NCBI RefSeq assembly: GCF_030230605.1
Contig: NZ_JASPDO010000004.1
Span: forward strand, 1 to 64,000
Reading direction: 5' to 3'
DNA: 64,000 nucleotides
DNA from: Brevibacterium sp. UMB1308A
GTDB taxonomy: Bacteria > Actinomycetota > Actinomycetes > Actinomycetales > Brevibacteriaceae
The notes under the pieces: generated by a model
Database searches by the model: none
Told to the model about the DNA's origin: nothing
Seen by the model: only the letters and a program-made list of their open reading frames with translations
Position numbers and translations under genes: made by a program
Shown: in pieces, positions 17,600 to 24,425 of the stretch
How the letters are laid out: every line of letters begins with the position of its first letter
Position numbering within the stretch: the stretch's first letter is position 1

Positions 17600-17656
17600 T
17601 GATCTGGGCAAATACGACTGGATAAGCGCCCGCACCTATGGCTGTATGTACATGAC
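17600..17656 (+). repeat. Duplicated leader element, copy B
   Basis: Second copy of the 57-bp leader (see 16541-16597). The first 29 bases differ at three positions, the middle is diverged and the last 20 bases are identical. It lies 33 bp upstream of the next small gene. Confidence 0.8.
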
Positions 17657-17689
17657 AAAAGAACAGCCCCTCAGGAAAGGACAACAGCC

Positions 17690-17956
17690 ATGAACACCAC
17701 CGAGAAGCTCACCACCGAAGCCCTGCAGATGCACGTCGACTCCTACGGGGCGATCCTCGCACACGGCGACTACACGCTGGCCACCTTCGCGACCTGGACC
17801 AAGAAAGACGGCTACGGCAACAGCGCCCAGGTCTACCGCCTCACCGAAGCCCCGATCGATGGCTTCGGCCCGAACGCACGCGGCCGCAGCGAATGCGCCC
17901 TGGAGCTCATCGCCGAGGCCGACCACCTTTTCGCAGACGCCGGGCACGCTGGGTGA
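17690..17956 (+). CDS. Small phage protein, unknown function
   Basis: An 88-residue protein with a good AGGAAAGG ribosome-binding region. No transmembrane segment or known domain; the sequence (AILAHGDYTLATFATWTKKD) is soluble and mixed alpha/beta in character. It shares the duplicated leader with 16644-16829, so both transcripts are probably regulated together. It is the last recognisable gene of the cassette before the IS nest. Confidence 0.6.
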   Translation: MNTTEKLTTEALQMHVDSYGAILAHGDYTLATFATWTKKDGYGNSAQVYRLTEAPIDGFGPNARGRSECALELIAEADHLFADAGHAG

Positions 17957-18073
17957 TGAGGTGGAAGCCTGCACTAAACGCGTTCGCGATCACCTTCGCC
18001 GGACGGTTCGAGAGAACCACCCACTAATGAAAACCGCCGGACCCCACACACCGTTCATCGGACAGACCCGATC

Positions 18074-18340
18074 ATGCCAATTGTGTATACCCAGGAGTTC
18101 AAGCAGCGGGCGTTGCGTTTGATGGAGGATCATCTTCAGGACACGCAATGCTCGCAGTGGTCGGCTGCCCAGTCGGTTGGTACGAAGCTTGGAGTCTCAC
18201 CGCATACGATGCGGGGATGGCTGAAACAGGCCCGACGTGATGCCGGTACTGAGCCGGGCGCGACTACAGATGAGCTCGAAGAGCTGAAACGGCTACGGCG
18301 GGAGAATCGTGAGCTGCGGCGGGCGAACGAGATGGCGGAT
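18074..18340 (+). pseudogene. IS3-family OrfA, truncated by IS30
   Basis: The first 89 or so residues of an IS3 OrfA: HTH with GTKLGVSPHTMRGWLKQAR and the zipper LEELKRLRRENRELRRANEM. At that point the sequence runs into the left end of the IS30 element, and the frame continues as junk to 18496. No matching OrfB follows. The sequence is only distantly related to the OrfA copy on the other side of the IS30 (19560-19827), so these are two different IS3 elements. Confidence 0.82.
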
Positions 18341-19566
18341 TCAACCGGTGGTCGCAACGAGTTCCGTGAACTTCTCCGATGGTGTCAGATATCCGAGCGT
18401 CTTGCGCGGTCGGCCGTTGAGCGAGTCCTGAATCGCGGTCAGGTCCGCGCGGCTAACGATGCTCAGATCGGTGCTCTTCGGAAGGTATTGACGTAGCAAC
18501 CCGTTGGTGTTCTCATTGCTGCCCCGCTGCCACGGGGAGTGCGGGTCGCAGAAGTAGATCGGGATCCCGGTTGTGGCTGTGAACTCGAGGTGCTTGGCCA
18601 TCTCCGCGCCCTAATCCCAGGTGATCGTCCGCGCCAGCGACGACGGGAGCGCGGTGATCGCTTCGCGCATCGCGGCCTCCACCTTGTCTGCACTCTTCCC
18701 ATCAGGCAAATGCAGCAGGAGCGTGAGGCGGGTGCTGCGTTCGACGAGGGTTCCGACGGCGCTACGGCTGTTCTCACCAAGAATGAGATCGCCTTCCCAA
18801 TGCCCGGGAACGGCACGGTCCTCGACCTCAGCGGGGCGCTCGCTGATCATGACCATCCCTGGCAGACGGCCGCGCCGATCCGTTGCCGTTCGCGCCTTCC
18901 TGGCCGTGCGTCCCGATCTCAGGCAGCGGGCGAGTTCTCGGCGCAGTTGCCCGCGTCCCTGTACGAACAGGGACTGATAGATCGTCTCGTGGCTCACGTG
19001 CATCTCCGGGTCGTCGGGATGCTCCAACCGTAGGCGGGCAGCGATCTCCTGCGGCGACCACAGCTGCTTCAACTGCGCTGTCACGGTCTCGAGCAACCGG
19101 CCACCGTCAAGCTTGAACGGCTTCGGCCTGCGGGCCTGCTCCCGGGCGTCCTCATGCGCCCGCCACGCCGAGTACTCCTCGCGTCCGCCGCCCCGCTTGA
19201 CCTCGCGGCTGATCGTCGACACCGCCCGCCCGAGGCTGCGCGCGATCGCAGTGAGCGTGTCACCGCGGGCGAGACCCACGAGTATCTCCTCGCGGTCGAA
19301 GACCGTCAGATGACCCTCGCGCGGCTCCCAGCCGAACGGTTTCCCGTCGAGGTGACGCCCTTCCCTCGCCATGCGGCCGACCATCGGCGCCGTGCACCCG
19401 ATCTCGCGAGCGATGTCGATGAGTCTCCATCCCTTCGAGTGGAGACGGAGCGCGAGCTGCTTCTGCTCACGACTGAGATGACCATGCTTGCCCTGCAACC
19501 GATGCCTCCTGAGATCAACGTCTGCTTCATCTCACAGCACCCATTGCGTTGACCGGTTGAATCCGC
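18335..19566 (-). mobile_element. IS30-family insertion sequence
   Basis: About 1.23 kb, with inverted ends sharing GCGGATTCAACCGGT on both sides (18335 inward and 19566 inward) plus a conserved CGCAA a few bases further in. It carries one transposase gene with a nonsense mutation. Both flanks read the same IS3 orfA segment (GGGCGAACGAGATG) in opposite orientations, so the exact outer ends and target duplication cannot be separated from flanking homology. Confidence 0.82.
18341..19498 (-). pseudogene. IS30-family transposase with internal stop codon
   Basis: Full-length IS30 transposase apart from one nonsense codon: N-terminal HTH (SKGWRLIDIAREIGCTAPMV), second HTH (TLTAIARSLGRAVSTISREV), then the DDE core. 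The catalytic segments are HWEGDLILG, TITWD followed by GAEM, and the Glu in [18 protein letters not shown] at 18611-18613 replaces the expected Gln codon (CAG) in the conserved TWDQGAEM motif, splitting the gene into 295- and 86-residue pieces. Nothing else is broken, so a single C-to-T change is the likely cause, and the element should be immobile unless the stop is read through. Confidence 0.9.
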
Positions 19567-19827
19567 CATCTCGTTCGCCCTGCGCAGCTCTTTATTCTCT
19601 CGCCGCAGACGCTTCAGCTCATCGTCTGCTAACTCGCCGGAGCTGCCCTCGACGCCGTGTGACGGCCCTGAAGGCTTCAACCAATTATTAAGCGTGTGCG
19701 CGGAGACACCGACCTTGTCACCGATCTCAACCGCCGCACCCCACTTCGAGCACCCTTCAAGCTCAACAAATTCCTCAGCCAGACGCACCGCCTTGGCCTT
19801 GAACTCATCACTGTACTTCCTTGGCAT
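19560..19827 (-). pseudogene. Second IS3-family OrfA, truncated by IS30
   Basis: Starts MPRKYSDEFKAKAVRLAEEF, has the HTH GDKVGVSAHTLNNWLK and the zipper DDELKRLRRENKELRRANEM, and then stops being IS3-like exactly where the other orfA does. It points toward the IS30 from the right, mirror image to the copy at 18074-18340. No OrfB is present. Part of the upstream IS end should lie between 19828 and about 19850. Confidence 0.82.
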
Positions 19828-19841
19828 GATCCCAATCTTTC

Positions 19842-19996
19842 TCTAGAAACGATCGGAACCAAACCCAGGACGCTTCACTTCGTAGAGAGCCACGGCATTA
19901 CGTTTGAACTCTTCGGAGTACCTAGGCATGGCGGTAGATTACCTTTCTTCCCAACCCGACAGGGTTGGATATCAGGTGTCTACCCCACGGGGGTCA
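19842..19996 (-). pseudogene. Third IS3-family remnant: end repeat and start of orfA
   Basis: Read on the minus strand, an IS3-type end TGACCCCCGTGGGG begins at 19996 and is followed by an OrfA start at 19929 (MPRYSEEFKRNAVALYEVKR) that ends abruptly after about 28 codons at a stop at 19842, where the next IS3 copy begins. So one IS3 was inserted into, or recombined with, another. Confidence 0.7.
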
Positions 19997-20046
19997 GATC
20001 CTTCTACGGTCAATCCTGCTTTCACAGCTTCCTCGGTCAGGATGAA

Positions 20047-20065
20047 TTAGGGTAGCCTATCTTTG
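20047..20065 (+). promoter_or_regulatory. Possible DtxR/IdeR iron box
   Basis: TTAGGGTAGCCTATCTTTG matches the actinobacterial iron-box consensus TTAGGTTAGCCTAACCTAA at 14 of 19 positions, including the full TAGCCTA core. It lies about 70 bp before the hydrolase start. Motif evidence only. Confidence 0.4.
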
Positions 20066-20135
20066 TCTGTGTGAGCGGCGTTGGTATGATCACGCCGTTC
20101 GAGCCCACACCGGTCACCGCGAGAAAGGCACGCCT

Positions 20136-21005
20136 ATGCAGCCGATGCCCACCCGTGATGTGGTCGTGACTCCTGACGGTAGACGCTTAGCATCGATCAG
20201 CCTCGGCGAGGGGCCGCGTTTGGTCGTGTGTGAGGCTGGCCTGGGGATGAGCGCACACTACTGGATTCCGGTCATGCGCCACCTTGCGCCCCACTGCCGC
20301 GTGGTCGCCTATAACCGGGCGGGCATCGGCGACAGCGATCCGGATCCAGCTACGCGGAAACTGCAACGACTCGCTAACGACCTGGCGTGTGTCGTTAAAG
20401 CTCAATCTTACGAGTCTGTCGTCCTCGTCGGACATAGCTGGGGCGGTCCCATCGTACGTACTGCACAGGGCATGTCGGCGGGCCGCATCGAGCGCGTCGC
20501 AGGACTTGTGCTCGTCGATCCAAGCGATGAACACCTCTTGGATAAGTTCCGCCCGCTGTCCTTGGCCCTGCAGCGCCTGAGTCTAGTGTCGCTTGCTCGG
20601 CTGCGGTTGCTTTCTGCGATGTACACCCCCATTCTCCGAGGGCTGCCGCCGGACGTGATGACACGAGTGCTTCAGGACTCTACGACCGTTTCAGCAGCAC
20701 GTGAGGCCGCTGCCGAATTGCGATCGTTGCGTACTGGTCTCGCGCAGCTAGCAACCGACGATCAGCACTACGGCTCTCCCGTGACCGTGATCAGTGGCGC
20801 CCAAGCGATGGTCGGCGAGAGCGAAAAGATGCGTGCGGCAATCCGCAAGGCCCACCACTTATCTGCCGCTCGGACAGCAAGTTCCCAGCTCATCGTGGCA
20901 CGTGATTCTGGTCACGCCATCCCGATTACGGAGCCGGAGGTGGTCGCTCGCGCGGCTCTCGCTCTCTTTGATCGGGACCACTTCGCAGCAGACCTCAACC
21001 GTTGA
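20136..21005 (+). CDS. Alpha/beta hydrolase
   Basis: A 289-residue alpha/beta-hydrolase-fold protein. The nucleophile elbow is GHSWGG with Ser101, the oxyanion-hole region EAGLGMSAHYW is near residue 30, Asp128 in LVDPSDE is a candidate acid, and His260 in DSGHAIPI completes a triad. No signal peptide or lipobox is seen, so it is probably cytoplasmic. GAAAGG 7 bases before the ATG supports the start. A possible iron-box motif lies upstream. It sits between IS remnants and an endolysin fragment with no obvious partner, so the substrate cannot be inferred. Confidence 0.85.
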   Translation: MQPMPTRDVVVTPDGRRLASISLGEGPRLVVCEAGLGMSAHYWIPVMRHLAPHCRVVAYNRAGIGDSDPDPATRKLQRLANDLACVVKAQSYESVVLVGHSWGGPIVRTAQGMSAGRIERVAGLVLVDPSDEHLLDKFRPLSLALQRLSLVSLARLRLLSAMYTPILRGLPPDVMTRVLQDSTTVSAAREAAAELRSLRTGLAQLATDDQHYGSPVTVISGAQAMVGESEKMRAAIRKAHHLSAARTASSQLIVARDSGHAIPITEPEVVARAALALFDRDHFAADLNR

Positions 21006-21188
21006 GCTCATCGCAACCTTGGCACGTCTATTACAGGAAGCACGAGCCGGCGTCCCTCATCGTCACATCGTGGCCACGGTGGACGCCACACTGGTATCCT
21101 CCGCTATCGTTCAGCCACCAGATATCCCGGGGCCAATGCCCCGAGGAAGCATCTAATCTAACGGGCCTGGCCCACTCAAGGAGAGCTA

Positions 21189-21450
21189 ATGAAGAAGGCA
21201 ATTTGGCTTGCCGTGCTATACACCGCGGTGATGGGTGCAGGGAAGGCCTACGTCAAAAACGTCAAGGGCGTGGGGTACTCCGACCCTGGGTTCCTGGAAC
21301 ATTTTTCTGGATCCTGCTCGGGTTGGCGACGGCCACCGTACTTTACACCGTAGTGTTCCGTAACGACGCGACGATTCCTTTCAACCAGAATCGCCGTTGG
21401 GCAATGTACGCCGTCGTCATGGTTCCACTCATTGTATCGCTTCCACCGAA
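21189..21450 (+). pseudogene. Small membrane-protein gene, frameshifted and fused to an endolysin tail
   Basis: A well-placed start (GGAGAG upstream) gives MKKAIWLAVLYTAVMGAG and stops after 54 residues. In the next frame the sequence continues as a plausible membrane protein (WILLGLATATVLYTVVF, then YAVVMVPLIVSLPP). This suggests one frameshift in a two- or three-span membrane-protein gene, whose 3' end then merges with the endolysin remnant. It could be a holin-like gene, but that is a guess from context. Confidence 0.45.
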
Positions 21451-21864
21451 TGCCCGGCCTCGCTGGCAGGCTCCCAGCATGCGGCCTACATGGCACGCGC
21501 CCAGTACTGGTACGACCGCATGAGCGGCACCAAGCCCGCCCCGACACCACCGGCAAAGCCCACACCGCCCACGCCCAAGCCCTCCGCCAACATCGACGCC
21601 CTCGCCGACGCGGTCATCCGAGGCGAGTACGGCAACGGCGACGAGCGCAAACGCCGACTCGGAGCCAACTACACTGCCGTGCAGAAGCTCGTCAACGAGA
21701 AGCTCACCGGAGGAAACCCCACCAAGCCCTCCGTCAACATCGATGCACTGGCTGATGCGGTGATCCGTGGAGACTATGGCAACGGCGAGGAACGCAAGCG
21801 CCGCCTCGGCGGCAACTACGCCGCTGTGCAGAAACGCGTCAACGAGAAGCTCGGCATCAGCTAA
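21440..21864 (+). pseudogene. Phage endolysin C-terminus with two CW_7 repeats
   Basis: The recognisable part begins at about GSQHAAYMARAQYWYDRM, followed by a Pro/Lys/Thr-rich linker and two copies of a roughly 40-residue repeat, each starting NIDALADAVIRG and containing YGNGxERKRRLG. These are Cpl-7-type cell-wall-binding (CW_7) repeats found at the C-terminus of phage lysozymes. The catalytic domain is absent, replaced upstream by an out-of-frame membrane-protein sequence, so the gene is a remnant unless a short start (for example near 21520) yields a wall-binding-only protein. Confidence 0.8.
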
Positions 21865-21884
21865 CCCACGCGAAATCAACCCTT

Positions 21885-21926
21885 GGCCCCGTCATCACCT
21901 TCATCGAGGTGGTGGCGGGGCCTTTT
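21885..21926 (+). terminator. Terminator after the endolysin remnant
   Basis: GGCCCCG...CACC pairs with GGTG...CGGGGCC around an 8-base loop (two small mismatches), directly followed by TTTT. It fits an intrinsic terminator at the end of a lysis operon. Confidence 0.75.
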
Positions 21927-21947
21927 CTGCGTTTGCGGAGCTGGTGT

Positions 21948-22142
21948 TTACCGCAGGTCGTCGAACGGGTCGATGACGGACTGCACTCCACAGCTCGGGC
22001 AGATGAACGCGATCCTGATGCCTTGACCTTCGCCTGCAGCAAACGGGTCAGGGACACAATCTGAGCCGCATTCTGAACAGGTTCGGTACGACTGGTCGTC
22101 GAGAAACACCGGGAGTTCAAAGTCGTCGCCAGTCATCTTCAC
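21948..22142 (-). CDS. Small zinc-ribbon protein, unknown function
   Basis: A 64-residue acidic protein with two cysteine pairs, CSECGSDC and CPSCGV, spaced like a zinc ribbon. The only gene on the minus strand inside the right half of the element. A start 6 bases further in (22136) is equally possible. Function not recognisable; small zinc-ribbon proteins of this kind are common in phages. Confidence 0.55.
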   Translation of the reverse strand: MKMTGDDFELPVFLDDQSYRTCSECGSDCVPDPFAAGEGQGIRIAFICPSCGVQSVIDPFDDLR

Positions 22143-22346
22143 CCGCCCTTGCTCTGTCGCGGTTCACACGTCGATCGGCCCGCATTGTGAATTGAGCAAA
22201 GAATTGCTGCCTTATCTGAATAGAGGCGCAGATCCCAGCCACGGGTGCGAACGCGGCAGGGAGCTTTGTTTCTGTTGTCCGGTTTCGTCTGGCGTGACCG
22301 GCGTATGGGCGACCACCTTTCGCCTCGTTGCCAGGAGGGCCTGCTC

Positions 22347-22757
22347 ATGGCTCTGAACCAGACTGATCGCCATCACATCCAGATGATGCGCGCTGCGGGG
22401 GTTGCCTACTCTCGTATTGCCGCGCACCTGGATCTGAACGCCAACAGTGTCAAGACCTATTGTCTGCGACACGGCATCACCGTCGATCCTGCCGTTGAGC
22501 AGGTCACGGATCCAGTTGGAGTGTGGTGTTTGCACTGCTGCAAGCCAATCGAGCTCCGGCAAGGATCGAAGTTCTGTTCCACTGCCTGTCGACGAGCCTG
22601 GTGGGCCGCCCATCGCAGGGTGGTCACCGAAGAACTGGTGTGCGCGAACTGCCACCGACAGGTCACTGTTGCTCGCACTGGCCAGGTGAAACGCAAGTAC
22701 TGCTGCCACCCGTGCTACGTCCAGCACCGCTTCAATACCCGTGGCGGTAAACGATGA
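22347..22757 (+). CDS. HTH and double zinc-finger DNA-binding protein of the recombinase module
   Basis: A 136-residue protein beginning MALNQTDRHHIQMMRAAGVA. Residues 1-50 form a helix-turn-helix (YSRIAAHLDLNANSVKTYCL). Two cysteine clusters follow: WCLHCC with FCSTACRR, and CANC with YCCHPC. This arrangement is found just upstream of tandem serine recombinases in integrative elements, often annotated as RNA polymerase subunit or sigma-like. AGGAGG lies 8 bases before the chosen ATG; the ORF is open further upstream. It overlaps the next gene by 4 bp. Confidence 0.75.
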   Translation: MALNQTDRHHIQMMRAAGVAYSRIAAHLDLNANSVKTYCLRHGITVDPAVEQVTDPVGVWCLHCCKPIELRQGSKFCSTACRRAWWAAHRRVVTEELVCANCHRQVTVARTGQVKRKYCCHPCYVQHRFNTRGGKR

Positions 22758-22969
22758 ACATGGCAGCCGAGCTGACGGCTCATCACCAGCTCACGCAGGT
22801 CAAGAAGCTTCTCGAACGCGGCATCCTCACCCCACGCGAAGCCATCACCGTGTGCCAGCGCCTCGACGCCCCAGATGCGCCGCTAGCCGCCCTACAAAGA
22901 GCCTGTTTCGTTGACTATCTCGAGGGTTTGAGTGATGTATGGATACAACCTGAAACCCTGTCTGACTAG
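22754..22969 (+). CDS. SHOCT-like small protein
   Basis: A 71-residue protein with a SHOCT-type motif near the N-terminus (LTQVKKLLERGILTPREAIT), a short helical module common in small proteins of mobile elements. It overlaps the preceding zinc-finger gene by 4 bp and ends 10 bp before the first recombinase, so it belongs to the same operon. A role as accessory factor for recombination is possible by context only. Confidence 0.7.
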   Translation: MNMAAELTAHHQLTQVKKLLERGILTPREAITVCQRLDAPDAPLAALQRACFVDYLEGLSDVWIQPETLSD

Positions 22970-22979
22970 GAGAAATACC

Positions 22980-24425
22980 TTGAAGAGAATGGAGCAAATC
23001 ACCCCGCCACCGATCAGTGCTTCTCCGCTTGTGAAAGTGGCAGCGTATGCCCGCATCAGCATGGAAACCGAACGCACACCGCTGAGTTTGTCCACCCAAG
23101 TTTCCTACTACCAGCAACTCATTCACGACACTCCTGGCTGGACGTTCGCCGGAGTGTTCGCCGATTCTGGAATCTCTGGAACCACCACAAATCGCCCCCA
23201 GTTCCAAGAACTGCTGGCCCTCGCCCGGAAAGGGGCAATCGACCTGATCCTCACCAAGTCGATCTCGCGATTCGCTCGCAACACCGTCGACCTGCTCGAA
23301 ATCGTTCGCGAGCTGAAAGACCTCGGGGTGGAGGTGCGATTCGAAAAAGAGAACATCTCCTCAACCAGCGCTGACGGAGAACTCATGCTCACCCTGCTGG
23401 CGTCTTTCGCGCAGGCAGAATCAGAGCAAATCAGCCAAAACATCAAGTGGCGCATTTGGAAAGGCTTCGAAGAAGGCAAAGCGAACGGCTTCCACTTGTA
23501 CGGTTACACCGACTCCGCTGACGGCACCGACGTGCAGATCATCGAAGAAGAAGCAGCCGTGGTGCGCTGGATCTTCGCCCAGTACATGAAGAAGACCTCG
23601 TGCGAAAAGATGGCCGCGCAGCTCATCGCCGAAGGCAGGGTTCCGCACCTGGCTGACAACAAGATGCCCGGCGAATGGGTCCGTCACATCCTGAAGAACC
23701 CGCACTACACCGGCGACCTCCTGTTGGGCCGTTGGTCCACTCCGGAAGGCAGGCCTGGACGAGCAGTACGCAACACCGGCCAGTTGCCGCAATACCTGGT
23801 GGAAAACGCGATCCCCGCGATCATCGACCGCGACACCTTCACCGCTGTACAAACCGAGATCGCACGCCGCCGTGAACTCGGGGCCCGGGCGAACTGGTCC
23901 ATAGAAACTGTGGCGTTGACGTCGAAGATCAAATGCGTGTCCTGCAACTGCTCGTTTGTGCGCAACGTACGCAATCCGAAAACCCAAAACTCGATCTCCA
24001 CCGAGCACTGGATCTGCACCGAACGCAAGAAAGGCCGCAAAACCGGATGCGGCACCTGCGAGATCTCTGACACGGCACTCAAAGGCTTCATCGCGCGAGT
24101 CCTGGGTATCGATACCTTCGACGAAGAGGTGTTCAACGAGCGTATCGATCACATCGACGTGCAGGGAAAAGACCATTACACGTTTCATTACACCGATGGC
24201 ACCAGCAGCTCGCACACGTGGCGACCAAACCTGAAGAAGAGCTCGTGGACCCCAGCAAGAAAAGCCGCCTGGGGCGAACTCGTGCGTGCCCGCTGGGCCG
24301 AAGCCAAAAGGCTCGGGTTGGACAACCCACGGCAAGCACCAACACCACCAGAAGCATTGGCGAAGTACCGGGCCGTGGCCAAGGCAGAGGCTGAGCGCCT
24401 GCGCGCCGAGCGAGGCGAACGCTAA
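22980..24425 (+). CDS. Large serine recombinase 1
   Basis: Site-specific recombinase of the resolvase/invertase superfamily, about 481 residues. The resolvase domain has the nucleophile Ser27 in AAYARIS and the ITKSISRFARNTVD-type motif (LTKSISRFARN). A Recombinase domain (about residues 185-300) and a zinc ribbon (CVSCNCSF ... CTERKK ... CGTC) follow. A TTG at 22980, with AGGAG 7 bases upstream, is preferred over the ORF-opening ATG at 22932, which would overlap the previous gene. The stop codon abuts the start of the second recombinase. Confidence 0.92.
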   Translation: MKRMEQITPPPISASPLVKVAAYARISMETERTPLSLSTQVSYYQQLIHDTPGWTFAGVFADSGISGTTTNRPQFQELLALARKGAIDLILTKSISRFARNTVDLLEIVRELKDLGVEVRFEKENISSTSADGELMLTLLASFAQAESEQISQNIKWRIWKGFEEGKANGFHLYGYTDSADGTDVQIIEEEAAVVRWIFAQYMKKTSCEKMAAQLIAEGRVPHLADNKMPGEWVRHILKNPHYTGDLLLGRWSTPEGRPGRAVRNTGQLPQYLVENAIPAIIDRDTFTAVQTEIARRRELGARANWSIETVALTSKIKCVSCNCSFVRNVRNPKTQNSISTEHWICTERKKGRKTGCGTCEISDTALKGFIARVLGIDTFDEEVFNERIDHIDVQGKDHYTFHYTDGTSSSHTWRPNLKKSSWTPARKAAWGELVRARWAEAKRLGLDNPRQAPTPPEALAKYRAVAKAEAERLRAERGER

